Positions 32,917-42,488 of a DNA stretch of 64,000 nucleotides are shown one piece after another. The notes under the pieces were generated by a model. It saw only the letters and a list, made by a program, of their open reading frames with translations. It ran no database searches and was not told the DNA's origin. The first letter of the stretch is position 1. Every line of letters begins with the position of its first letter. The stretch lies in the NCBI GenBank assembly GCA_003116975.1, contig BGKB01000012.1, positions 372,001 through 436,000 on the forward strand. Direction: 5' to 3'. The stretch is from Aurantiochytrium sp. KH105. Its lineage: Eukaryota > Sar > Bigyra > Thraustochytrida > Thraustochytriidae. The translations under genes and the position numbers were made by a program.

Positions 32917-35160
32917 TTAGCAAGTAGGCAGGCCAGCTACATCAGACACGGAAGTTGGATCGGAAAGAGGCGACAGGTCGAGTACAGTATTGTACAAGTC
33001 GCACCAGTAATCATCGTCGAAGACCGCAAAGACGCAATCTTCACGGTCGCGGCAAGCAACCTGGCAATCAATTGCTGTCATATCCGCTCCACTTGCGAAG
33101 GACCTTATCAATGCTGAAGCGTAATCGCCAAATTGATACTGCACGAACGCCCAGCATGAGGGAACAGTGTCTGGCAAGGGAACATTAGTTGGTGCGTCCG
33201 TCGGAGTATCTGTCGGCGTAAGAGTAGGTGCGTCCGTCGGAGCATCTGTCGGCGTATGAGTAGGTGCATTCGTTGGGGTATTCGTTGGAGCATCCGTCGG
33301 CGCCTCAGTAGGTACATTGGTCGGAGCGACCGTACACAATTTCGACCCCGAGGTCCACCTCTTGGATGAGGTGGAAACAGCTTCCCGCAGCTCGCTCATA
33401 AGGTTGCACTGCGCGGCGGCATTTTCGCCTTCCCAGGAGCTCTGCGCGCGAAAGCTCCAGTAGTTGCAGCCCTCGGTCTCCACGCACTTGGAGTGGCACT
33501 GCTCGGGGAGCTGGATGCCTGCCTCATCTTCAAAGGAACCAAGCCTGTGTTGCGCCCTGGCTTTGTTGACAACGTACGGCTCGTAGCACCCTTCGATAAA
33601 AACCACGGGGCTCAGAGTAGGCGCCTCGGTTGGTGCATCTGTTGGAGCATCCGTAGGAGCCTCCGTAGGCGCGTCCGTTGGTGCAGAAGTAGGCGCATCT
33701 GTGGGCGCTTCCGTTGGCGCATCAGTCGGAGCACTCGTAGGGCTCGGGGTGATGCCAAGCAGACTGGTCTCGCACTGATCATCAACAAATTGATCCGCAA
33801 GGGCATTCCAGCTTGCATAGTCTTCGACCTTGTACACATCCACAGTGAGTCCAAGGTTTCTGTAAAGCGATGCACTGCCTTGCGCGTTTCCAGTACGCAC
33901 GGAAACGTACTCAGCCACCTGGCGGATCTGCTTGACGAGCCATCTCGTGCATGCCCTGGCCGCCTTCGTCGGGTACTTTCTCTCGTTGTCGTCGTTCGCG
34001 CAAGAAACGGGCAGACGACCGTACTCCCACTCAACATTCGGGGCATCATCGCCAACATGGACGACAAGAGTAGACCGGGTCGACACCGCATCGATTTTTT
34101 TCGTTTCCTTGATCATGTTGAGCGCAGTCAGGAGACCCAGGGGCATATTCGTGTTCTCCCGCTGCTCAGGCGTCCGAATAATGCCTTCCAGGGCAGCTTC
34201 GAGTTCCGCAGAGGAGCTAAAGTAGGTACTACCGTCACCATTGACAAGTGGAAAGATCTCGTTAATGGCCGTCGAGTACTCGATCAGGCCAAAGCGAGCA
34301 TCCCCCGCCCAGCGAGAAGCAAAGTCGAGAACGAAGTCGTGCGCTTCACCGAGTTCCTCGTCATCAATGGTGAAAGACGCATCGACGACGAAAAGAATAT
34401 CGATAGGGTCCCCGCAACCAATGGGCGTGGCTGCTGCGCCAACGTCGCAGGCAAGCTCGGCGACACCTGAGGCGATGGTCGACTCGTCAGTAAGATCGGA
34501 GGGAACAGTAATGTAGGCGTCGAGAGGCGCGGAAGGAAGAGCCGGGCTGTCACCAATCGGGACATAAATGACCTTCATGCCGTCTTCATCGACAACGTCA
34601 ACGAGCTGAGTGTACACGCACTCGCGAATTGCCTCTGGAGAGAGGTCATCGACCCTGCCGATATTGGAACACACATTGCCAACAAACTTCTTGCTGAAGT
34701 GTTTGACGCCGACATTTCCGTCGGAGATGAGAATGATGATCTCGGTGGCACCCCGGGGTCGCTTGTTGAGCATTTCTCTCGCGACATCAATGGCAAAAGG
34801 CAAATTAGTTTCGGTGGACCTGGTGGTGGACATGGACTTGATGAGGCTTTGGAGATTACCAATGTTCTTGACCTGCCATAGTTGTTTCCTCTTGTACGCT
34901 TTGTCGCTAAAGCTCAAGGCCGTGACGCGGTCTTTCGATGATGCAAAGCCGATGTCGAATTCGTCGCCAATAGTGAGTGCAATGCGCTTAGCGAGGCTAA
35001 ACTTGTCCCTGCTAGCCGATGCGTCGAGCATCATGACTACATCATAGGGGGCGCAGGTGGAGCTCGGGCCGACGCCGACTGCTTCAGACGCGCCGTCAGA
35101 AAAGGCTGCGAGCCCTACTGCTACTAGGAGCATCGCAGCGGCTCGGAGCATGGTCTTCAT
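32917..35160 (-). CDS. Secreted protein with two VWA domains, PT-repeat stalks and apple-like domains
   Basis: A 747-residue protein with a signal peptide (1 to about 24; MLRAAAMLLVAVGLAAF). Two von Willebrand A domains follow: the first with MMLDASASRD and the second with LFVVDASFTIDD, both keeping the DxSxS/T start of the MIDAS metal site. Then come a Pro/Thr stalk of repeated APTDAPTE units, a Cys-rich apple/PAN-like domain (CYEPYVVNKARAQHRLG to about 570), a second PT stalk, and a final Cys-rich module ending in CDLYNTVLDL. There is no C-terminal membrane span. The likely role is extracellular or cell-surface adhesion in a Thr-rich O-glycosylated coat. The stalks are 12-bp-unit coding repeats and may vary in length between strains. 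Confidence 0.85.
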   Translation of the reverse strand: MKTMLRAAAMLLVAVGLAAFSDGASEAVGVGPSSTCAPYDVVMMLDASASRDKFSLAKRIALTIGDEFDIGFASSKDRVTALSFSDKAYKRKQLWQVKNIGNLQSLIKSMSTTRSTETNLPFAIDVAREMLNKRPRGATEIIILISDGNVGVKHFSKKFVGNVCSNIGRVDDLSPEAIRECVYTQLVDVVDEDGMKVIYVPIGDSPALPSAPLDAYITVPSDLTDESTIASGVAELACDVGAAATPIGCGDPIDILFVVDASFTIDDEELGEAHDFVLDFASRWAGDARFGLIEYSTAINEIFPLVNGDGSTYFSSSAELEAALEGIIRTPEQRENTNMPLGLLTALNMIKETKKIDAVSTRSTLVVHVGDDAPNVEWEYGRLPVSCANDDNERKYPTKAARACTRWLVKQIRQVAEYVSVRTGNAQGSASLYRNLGLTVDVYKVEDYASWNALADQFVDDQCETSLLGITPSPTSAPTDAPTEAPTDAPTSAPTDAPTEAPTDAPTDAPTEAPTLSPVVFIEGCYEPYVVNKARAQHRLGSFEDEAGIQLPEQCHSKCVETEGCNYWSFRAQSSWEGENAAAQCNLMSELREAVSTSSKRWTSGSKLCTVAPTNVPTEAPTDAPTNTPTNAPTHTPTDAPTDAPTLTPTDTPTDAPTNVPLPDTVPSCWAFVQYQFGDYASALIRSFASGADMTAIDCQVACRDREDCVFAVFDDDYWCDLYNTVLDLSPLSDPTSVSDVAGLPTC

Positions 35161-36893
35161 GGCTATATATCTGTTTTTTTTTTCGAAGGACGGGGAATTG
35201 AGGTTTGCTCGCCATCTGCGCAGGAGCGTAGCTCAGGATCCACTTCATTCAGTCTTGAGCACGCGACTGTAGCGAGAGCACGCTTTTTTCAGCTCCCCTC
35301 AAGTGTCGCGATGGAAGACCGATCTTAGACGTTGTGTCAACTTCTTACTTCTGTGGTATTCCTCTAGCATGGAAGAACGACTGAATCGCGAAAGTCCAGC
35401 TCGGTGTAAGGCCCACCAACGCAACAATAGGTATTGCCAGAGATTGAGACCGTGTTTTGTTGCTCAGAGCAGCTGTCATGAGCCAGCCAGACCCGGAGCT
35501 CGGTCGGCCGGGCCTCCGTTTCGTCGATGTCCAATCGAGGGCGCTGTCCGGAGCCAGCCTCGAGTTTCTTACTTGTCATGTAATGCGCGAGCAGCGATGC
35601 ATGCCTCACATCAACAGATCTTCCTCCCATGTCCCTCTTATTCTCCCACCTTTTCGTCTTCGCACGGTGCACATCTCGCACTTTGTCCATTTCTATCTTC
35701 CTTTCTTCCACCAAGGAGGAGTTGGACACCTCCGCGGCCGGAGTTTAGCGCTCGCGACTCAATTGCACTCCTGCGCGTGCGATAAAGTGAAAGCCACACT
35801 GCTTGCGCGAATAATGTTGAAGTCATGCGCGGGCCTGACCGCACGTACGTACCACGCGTAGGCCAGAGGAGTGAGGCTGGCCGGCAGTTAGCACTTTTTC
35901 CTGGCTTGGAGTTGCTTTGGCTCTAACTCGAAGGCAAGCAAGCACGCTGAAAAGAAGGACAGAGTAGGCCGAGCGCGCGCCTCGCGGAGCATAGCTGGTT
36001 GTAGGATTCTTTAAGCTGCCGCGGGACGTTCTTGAATGCATGATCAAACGCAAAGAAGTGTCTTTAGATGAAAACAAGTTGGATACGAGAAAGCTTAGAA
36101 TCAGTCCGATGACCGTAAGGACGCACACCGTGACCGCGCACGCGCAAGTGTCACTGGCCGTAATGTCTGACTGAGTGAGGCGTCTACACGAGACTGCGAG
36201 TCCCGCGCAAGTGTCTTGCCTTGTCGTGTCGCGTGGAGGCGAAGTCCATTCCGGCCACAGTGTCCTTGTCAATGGCAAAATTGTGGAAATGAGGCTAGTT
36301 TTCCCAGGGACTGTTGCCAAAAGCTGTAAACGCCCGCAAACGAGGACCTATCACTTCTTCTAAAAATGACGGCCTAGCGAGAGTTCTTGCGGCGTGAGCG
36401 TAGAAATGTAATCTCGTTGAGAGCGATGTGATACTTACTACCACGTCCGTCTGAAGACGCATGCATGCTTACTCAGATGCAAAAACGTAAGCGAAAAAGC
36501 GCACTTGCAGCTTCTCTATGCTTTTGTCGCCATCCGGTTCGCACTGTACGTATTCGTGTGCCGTAAAGATCGACTTGCGTTTATTCTTCTACATTATTCG
36601 AAAGATGTCGGAGAGGTCACATCCGCAGTGCAACGTCTCGTAGTGGATGAAAATTTCTGACTTATTCCTATTTCTTCTTTTGCAAACTAAGTTCAGGTTG
36701 GCTCTTGTCAAAATCGTTGATGTGTTCATATTCCTTCTCGAGTGCGGGCATGTTTGATCTTCTCGATGAGAGAGAGAGAGAGAGGAAAAAGAAAAAGAAA
36801 GCAATGCCGCATCGCATGTAAGGCCGAACTTCCTGCAGAATTCATTGTTTCTTGAGAAGGTGAAGAATCGTCCGCTAAGACACTACCGACAGC
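35161..36893. other. 1.7 kb intergenic region
   Basis: It contains the promoter of the minus-strand VWA gene and the 3' flank of the minus-strand carboxypeptidase. A (GA)n run lies at about 36768-36785. Short frames on both strands show no protein features. Confidence 0.5.
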
Positions 36894-38384
36894 TCAGAAA
36901 GAGTCCCCACCGATGAGGCGGCGAATCATTTCGAAGGCCTGCTGCGGAGCTGTCTCAGGCACCTCATGGCGACCACCCTTGACGGTAGTAACAACGAAAC
37001 TGTTACCCTTCACCGGTGTTTTGTAGTTAATCGCGTAGCCGGCGACCTGAGGGCCGAGCCCATCCTTGGGAGTGTACGTCCATGGATGCCATGCCGAGGT
37101 CATATCGAATCCAAGTCCCTTGGTCCACCCAAAGGCGTCGGTCCAAGGCACGCAGCTGTCCCAGTCGCCATTGTAAATAATGATCCTATCGAGGTATTCA
37201 ACGAGAGCAGGATAGAGATCGCGGGGCAGGTTCTCGCGATTGCTGGTGTAGTTCTTCAGCTGGTTGCTGCAAGTACCCCAAATAAAGGGCTGTTCTTTGA
37301 CATGGAGAGCCTTGACAACCTCGGCCTGGGTCAGATACGCCGTCGCCGCACGCGAATCAATACAAGCTACCGGGCCATCCCATGCACCAAGCTTGCGCGC
37401 CATCTCAGCCACTTCCAGAGGCTGTACTTCGCGGGGAAAAGGAGCGTGTACCCCTCCCATTGGCGCTTTAAGCGCCACAGATGAGCCATTGTAGCACTCA
37501 CCATAAATATTGTAAAGGTTCACATTGCCAACTTCAGCGTGCATCTTCTCGAGTGCCTTGCTGCACGCGTCAGTGGGCTCTGGAAGCTGATTCGCAAAGT
37601 CGCCGCAGCTCTGTACCAGATCAGCCTTGACTGTCGGAGAAATAAGCGCCGTCTGGCTGAGAAAGGGTGCCACATATTGCTCACGCTGAATACCGTCCGC
37701 GCAGGCGCCCACCTCGTTGCCAGAGCACCCGTTACCCACTGCCATACCAATAAGCTTTGCGCCCTCATACTCGCCAGCCTTGTCAGCTTTCATGATGGCT
37801 TCTGCAAGCGTTGGGACATAGACTCCAGCATACGACTCGCCTGCGAGGAAGAAGGGGGATGATTTGAGCTCTGGGTAGAGCGAGAAGAACACCTGGATGG
37901 CCTCGAGATTATCAGCTGCAGTCTTGTCGTCGTCCGTGTAGTAGTCCTGGTCGGGATCGTCCGAATAGCTGAAACCCACGCCAACGGGCGCCTCGAGGTA
38001 GAGCATATGGCCCAGCTTGGTCCATGCGAACTCGAAAGGTGTCAGTTTGCCGGGATCCTCTACCGACACCCGAAAGGGTCCGTTCTCGTAGAGAAGGCCG
38101 TCAAGAGAAGAGCATCCGGGCCCGCCGTTGAACCATGCCACAAGCGGCGTCGTCTCCGAGGTGGACGCCTGTTGCGTCTCAATGAAAACGTAGTGCACGT
38201 GCTTGCGCCCGTCGGCAATGTCCAGGTACCCAGAGTACATCTTGAGCGGCGCTCCGTCATACCCCGGAATCGTCTCCACGCGATCCGCCTCTACTCTCGC
38301 CTGCGTCTGCGTTGTCAGCGCCAGCAGGACCAGCCCGACGAGCACGGAGCAAACCGCCACTCTCAGCGCCGCCATGGCCGCCAT
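36894..38384 (-). CDS. Serine carboxypeptidase (peptidase family S10)
   Basis: A 496-residue secreted or vacuolar exopeptidase that removes C-terminal residues at acidic pH. The start at 38384 gives MAAMAALRVA followed by a hydrophobic signal peptide (about 8-26); an open extension to 38690 only translates a hexanucleotide microsatellite and is unlikely to be coding. Family motifs are WFNGGPGCSS (oxyanion hole), GESYAG with nucleophile Ser184, NGDWDSCVPW with the catalytic Asp, and GGRHEVPETAP with His473. Several Cys and NxS/T sites fit a glycoprotein. It is divergent from the double-kinase gene, sharing a 519 bp promoter. Confidence 0.93.
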   Translation of the reverse strand: MAAMAALRVAVCSVLVGLVLLALTTQTQARVEADRVETIPGYDGAPLKMYSGYLDIADGRKHVHYVFIETQQASTSETTPLVAWFNGGPGCSSLDGLLYENGPFRVSVEDPGKLTPFEFAWTKLGHMLYLEAPVGVGFSYSDDPDQDYYTDDDKTAADNLEAIQVFFSLYPELKSSPFFLAGESYAGVYVPTLAEAIMKADKAGEYEGAKLIGMAVGNGCSGNEVGACADGIQREQYVAPFLSQTALISPTVKADLVQSCGDFANQLPEPTDACSKALEKMHAEVGNVNLYNIYGECYNGSSVALKAPMGGVHAPFPREVQPLEVAEMARKLGAWDGPVACIDSRAATAYLTQAEVVKALHVKEQPFIWGTCSNQLKNYTSNRENLPRDLYPALVEYLDRIIIYNGDWDSCVPWTDAFGWTKGLGFDMTSAWHPWTYTPKDGLGPQVAGYAINYKTPVKGNSFVVTTVKGGRHEVPETAPQQAFEMIRRLIGGDSF

Positions 38385-38903
38385 CCTCCTCCGCAAGTCA
38401 ATCGCGCCGAGATCAATCTCAGTCCCAGGTTCTCGCCGGCCAGCTCGCGGCCTCCTCCCCGAGCCCCGGCCCGGCCTCGCCCGCTCGCCGCGCCCTCCGC
38501 GCCCTTCGCGCCGCCGCCGCGCTGAGTTGCCTGCGCGGATCGCGCTCTGCCCTGAGGTTTGAACAGGCAACGTCGAGCGAAGTTTTGAATTTGAATTTGA
38601 ATTTGAATTTGAATTTGAATTTGAATTCCTCCCTCCCTCCCTCCCTCCCTGCAGAAGGAAGATCCGGATCCGGCCGAAGGCGGGCGGCATATCGTACCGA
38701 GGGGCGCACGGTATCGGCCGGGCCGCGGCATCGCGACGCGGCTCGGACCCGCGCAGAGCGCGCTCGCGCCCAGGCCCGCGCGAGCGAGCGAGCGCGAGCG
38801 CAGCGCGAGCGCAGCGCAGGGCGGCGGCGGCGACCCGCGCGCGGCGCGTCCTCGCCGCTGCCTCGCGCCGCGCGCGCTGGCGGCGGAGCGGCCGCGGGCC
38901 AGG
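38385..38903. promoter_or_regulatory. Divergent promoter between carboxypeptidase and double-kinase genes
   Basis: It must contain both promoters. It holds a (TTGAAT)n array at 38584-38628 followed by a (CTCC)n run at 38632-38650, flanked by very GC-rich sequence. Confidence 0.55.
38584..38628. repeat. (TTGAAT)n hexanucleotide array, copy 2
   Basis: About seven to eight hexamer units ending in GAATTC, then a (CTCC)n run. Same unit and orientation as at 7341-7372. Confidence 0.9.
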
Positions 38904-41900
38904 ATGGAGCTCGAGCGGGAGCTCAGGCTCGAGCCGGAGCTGAGCGCGCTCCAGGAGCTCGCGGAGGAGGAGCGCGCCCTCGGGAGGAGAGCGCTGGCAG
39001 GAGACACGGACGCAGGGACGGTGGCGGCGATCGTGCTTGCGGTCCTCCTTGCGGCGGCGCTCTGTGTGATCGCCACGCTCTGGCTCCGCAAAACCACGCC
39101 GTCACGCAGACGCTTCAAGTACGCGTTTAACGACGAAGACGAAGAGGAGGAGGAGGACGAGGTGGAGGACGAGGAGGAGGACAGTGGCAATGGCGAGCAC
39201 TATGGCACAAAGGAAAGTCAGAACGACTTTCCCAACGAAGCAACGATGCACAAACAAGGGCTCGCAGGTCCTGGTGAGCACCAATTCGAAGGCCCTGGCG
39301 GGGAGTACGAGGGAGACACCGAGGGCGACGATGCGCGACTGTCGGCCAGCGGGGACACACCGGGCCGACGGGTGTTTCGAAAACGCAAGTCGCCTGCGGC
39401 GCGCTCGGCAACGTCCCCTGCAGACGCGAGGACGCCCCCCGGGGGCTCGCCCGGATCGACCTCGTCGTCTTCGTCAGCGGCTGCACGACGCGCTCAGAGA
39501 CGGGCTAAACGCTCCCCAGCAGTAGTGTCGACACCAGAAGAGGAACTTATTGGCCGAGTCAAAGGTCTCAACGCTGCGTCAGTTCTTGGCATTGACCTTT
39601 CGAAGCTGAGACTCGGCCCAAGCATTGGTGAGGGAGCCAATGGCCGCGTCTTTCGCGGAACATACATGGGCTCGAATGTCGCCATCAAGGAAATCATGTC
39701 GCTGGCCCCTGTCGATGACGTCGAGCATCACTTTGTGACTGAACTGGAGGCACTGCGACGACTGCGCCATCCGCACGTTGTGGAGCTCTATGGAGCTGCG
39801 GTCACCCGCAGCCTCGTGTCGGCAGACCGGCTCCGGTACTTGCTGGTCACGGAGCTAGCGCCCTGCAGTCTTCGCGATTTGCTCGATTCGGACGAGGTCA
39901 TTACCTTCAAACAGGCCCTTCGTCTCGCTACAGAGCTCAGCAAAGGTTGCGCATACTTGCACGCCATGAAGGTCGTGCACTTTGACATCAAACCTGCTAA
40001 CGTGCTGCTCTCGGACTCGGGAAGGGTGAAAATCTGTGATCTTGGGGTCTCTCGACTGGGAAGCAATGCCGCGCAGGGCAAAGGCAGTGGCGAGGCCGCG
40101 ATTAGGGGTACTCCCACGTATGCGGCCCCGGAGATCATGCGCGGCAAGACCGCCCTTCTTTCCTACGGAGTCGACGTGTACAGCTTTAGCATCCTCTTTT
40201 GGGAGCTCTTGCACCGACGAAACCCGTTTCCCAAGTCGTGGACGCTAGCCGTGCTGTTCAACCGTGTGCTCGACGGCCATCGCCCCGCCATTGGCCCGCT
40301 CGTGCCGGCGCGTCTCCGTCGACTCATTATGCAATGTTGGGACCCGATCTCGATCCGGCGGCCCGAATTCGAAAACATTCTTGTAGAGCTGGCGTGGTCC
40401 GAAACAGAAATGCGCCACCCCGAGCGTGCTTTCCTGTCGACGCACTTGGTCGAGGTTTGGTTCGAAGGCAAATTCCGCAACGGGCGCATCAGCCGTAACG
40501 TGGGTCAGGGCAATTACGAGGTTGTGCTGCAAGGCGAAATCCAGGAACGGACATTTCCCGCAAGCGAAATCGTGCTCACGGATGGTGGCGGAGGTGTGAC
40601 GACAACACTCGCCGTGGCCAACGAAGCCGAGGGCAAACGAAGCACCGGCGAAGACGGCATTGTTTTTCACGTGGTCAACGATGAAGGTCCGCGTGGTCGA
40701 ACGGGCGCTGGGCGGGGCGTCTCGGATCCCACGGGGCGAAGAGATCGAAGAGGCGGTCCTGTGCACGGAAGCTCAACGGGCGCTGGGTCTGGCGCGGGGG
40801 CGAGCGGGGATGCCGACAGCAGCGAGTCCTGGCAAGGGACCACTGCGAGCACGGGGTTCACTAACACCCCAACACCGACATCACGAGTGAGCGGGTCGTC
40901 TGGAACCGAAGATTTACTAAGCGATGACGCCTCGTGGGACAGGGACACCTTTTCTGTGGACATTGAAGGTATTCGAATTGGCGAATACGGCATCATCACA
41001 CCCCAAGGCGACCTAGACGATGATAACTCACCGTCCCTAGCCAGCACGCATCGTGGTAATTTCCGGGCTGATCTTGTCGTCCTAAACGAGGTTGGGCGAG
41101 GTGCTTCGGGTGTGGTGCATCGCGCGCTGCAATTGAAAAACTTTCAGCTGGTGGCTATCAAATCAATCCGTGTCAAGGACAGTCTGAGCCGGTACCAAAT
41201 TGCCAAAGAGATTCGTGCGCTGGATGCCGTCGTAAAATCATCGCCCACAAGTCAGCTCGCCGTGAACTTGACGCAAATGTATGGCGCATACTGGGAGCCT
41301 GAAGATGCCTCGGTTCGTATCGTGCTCGAATACATGGACGGCGGAAGTTGCGACGACATGCTCATCAACTGGCGGCCGCCCTCAGAGCACCTTTTGGCCG
41401 CAATCGCCATCGGGACACTCAAAGGTATGCAACAGCTGCACTCTTCGTTTCGGCTGCACCGAGACATCAAGCCGGCAAATGTTCTCATTGACAAACGCAA
41501 GGGCGCCAAATTGTCAGACCTGGGCCTTGCTCGTGACATGATGGCGCAAGAAGGAGCCAAAGATCACATCAACGATGCTTTGGCAGAAACTTTTGTCGGG
41601 ACAATCTCGTACATGAGCCCCGAACGGCTCGAGGGCAAGTCGTACAGCTATGCTGCCGACGTATGGGCGCTAGGTGTGACGCTAACGTCGCTAGCGATAG
41701 GCAAGAACCCTTTCCGCAACTACAGCTTTTTCCAGCTCCTCGAGTACTTTCAACAATCCGCGGTGCCAACCGTTCCTGACACTTACACTGAGGATCTGCG
41801 TGATTTTTTGGCTCAGTGCCTACAAAAGTTGCCTCAGGACCGCGCCACCACAGAGCAGCTCCTCTCACATCCGTGGATTACCGCGTATGAGCGTGGCGAA

Positions 41901-42146
41901 CTTCCAGATCCTCTTGGTATCCTCCGCCAGTACATTAGCGACGCATCGGAAGGTTCCCGTTACAAGCGCAACGATCTCAACTACATTTCATCCCGGGTCA
42001 ATGAACACCTACGCCAGTACTTGGGCAGCCAAAATGGCGAGGAGCCCACGCAGGTGGTTGTTCCGGTGTCCAAGGTCCGCAACCTCGCCGCTCAGTTGGG
42101 CTTGCCAACGCGGCACGTTGTCAAGGGCTTCAAATCGCGTAAATAG
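38904..42146 (+). CDS. Membrane-anchored tandem kinase: TKL-type kinase fused to MAP2K-like kinase
   Basis: A 1080-residue protein. A hydrophobic span at residues 39-61 follows a short charged N-terminus and is followed by basic residues, then an acidic, disordered region. Kinase 1 (about 231-500) has IGEGANGRVFRG, Lys262 in VAIKEI, HFDIKPANV (Asp361), and DLG (Asp379) instead of DFG; RGTPTYAAPE and the CWDP block suggest the tyrosine-kinase-like group. A linker has VEVWFEGKFRNGRI, reminiscent of a Tudor/Agenet strand. Kinase 2 (about 720-1000) has GRGASGVVHRA, Lys753, HRDIKPANV (Asp854), DLG (Asp872) and FVGTISYMSPERLEG, the last closely matching MAP kinase kinases. Both kinases keep catalytic Lys and Asp. 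The order resembles a MAP3K-like and a MAP2K-like enzyme in one chain at a membrane (inference). Confidence 0.88.
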   Translation: MELERELRLEPELSALQELAEEERALGRRALAGDTDAGTVAAIVLAVLLAAALCVIATLWLRKTTPSRRRFKYAFNDEDEEEEEDEVEDEEEDSGNGEHYGTKESQNDFPNEATMHKQGLAGPGEHQFEGPGGEYEGDTEGDDARLSASGDTPGRRVFRKRKSPAARSATSPADARTPPGGSPGSTSSSSSAAARRAQRRAKRSPAVVSTPEEELIGRVKGLNAASVLGIDLSKLRLGPSIGEGANGRVFRGTYMGSNVAIKEIMSLAPVDDVEHHFVTELEALRRLRHPHVVELYGAAVTRSLVSADRLRYLLVTELAPCSLRDLLDSDEVITFKQALRLATELSKGCAYLHAMKVVHFDIKPANVLLSDSGRVKICDLGVSRLGSNAAQGKGSGEAAIRGTPTYAAPEIMRGKTALLSYGVDVYSFSILFWELLHRRNPFPKSWTLAVLFNRVLDGHRPAIGPLVPARLRRLIMQCWDPISIRRPEFENILVELAWSETEMRHPERAFLSTHLVEVWFEGKFRNGRISRNVGQGNYEVVLQGEIQERTFPASEIVLTDGGGGVTTTLAVANEAEGKRSTGEDGIVFHVVNDEGPRGRTGAGRGVSDPTGRRDRRGGPVHGSSTGAGSGAGASGDADSSESWQGTTASTGFTNTPTPTSRVSGSSGTEDLLSDDASWDRDTFSVDIEGIRIGEYGIITPQGDLDDDNSPSLASTHRGNFRADLVVLNEVGRGASGVVHRALQLKNFQLVAIKSIRVKDSLSRYQIAKEIRALDAVVKSSPTSQLAVNLTQMYGAYWEPEDASVRIVLEYMDGGSCDDMLINWRPPSEHLLAAIAIGTLKGMQQLHSSFRLHRDIKPANVLIDKRKGAKLSDLGLARDMMAQEGAKDHINDALAETFVGTISYMSPERLEGKSYSYAADVWALGVTLTSLAIGKNPFRNYSFFQLLEYFQQSAVPTVPDTYTEDLRDFLAQCLQKLPQDRATTEQLLSHPWITAYERGELPDPLGILRQYISDASEGSRYKRNDLNYISSRVNEHLRQYLGSQNGEEPTQVVVPVSKVRNLAAQLGLPTRHVVKGFKSRK

Positions 42147-42316
42147 TTCTCGGCCAGCTTGTATTCCTGCGAGGCCTCGCAAAAAGTTTCGACTTGAAAT
42201 GGTTGAACGCAGCAAGACGAGACCGGCCGAAACAGGAAGAAAACCACAGGAAGGAAAGAAGGAAACAAAACGAAACGAATAATGTTTTTATTTTATTTTC
42301 GCAGCAGGCAGCCTGG

Positions 42317-42348
<32 letters not shown>

Positions 42349-42488
42349 CGAGAAGACATGGAATTTCTTTCTCTCGTTCGCTCACTGCGTGTGGTGGATT
42401 TTTGTTTTAACGAGGTCAATAGACAGAAACCACGAATATTTTAAGCGAATGAACGCGAACGATGCTGACGTATAATGTACGCAAGAGT
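42147..42488. other. Convergent 3' intergenic region with (GGCA)n
   Basis: It lies between the stops of the double-kinase and F-box genes. It contains a (GGCA)n microsatellite at about 42314-42350. Nothing else seen. Confidence 0.6.

Noticed and set aside
38385-38690. N-terminal extension of the carboxypeptidase to 38690
   Set aside because: It translates the hexanucleotide array and Arg-rich sequence; a proper signal peptide begins at 38384.
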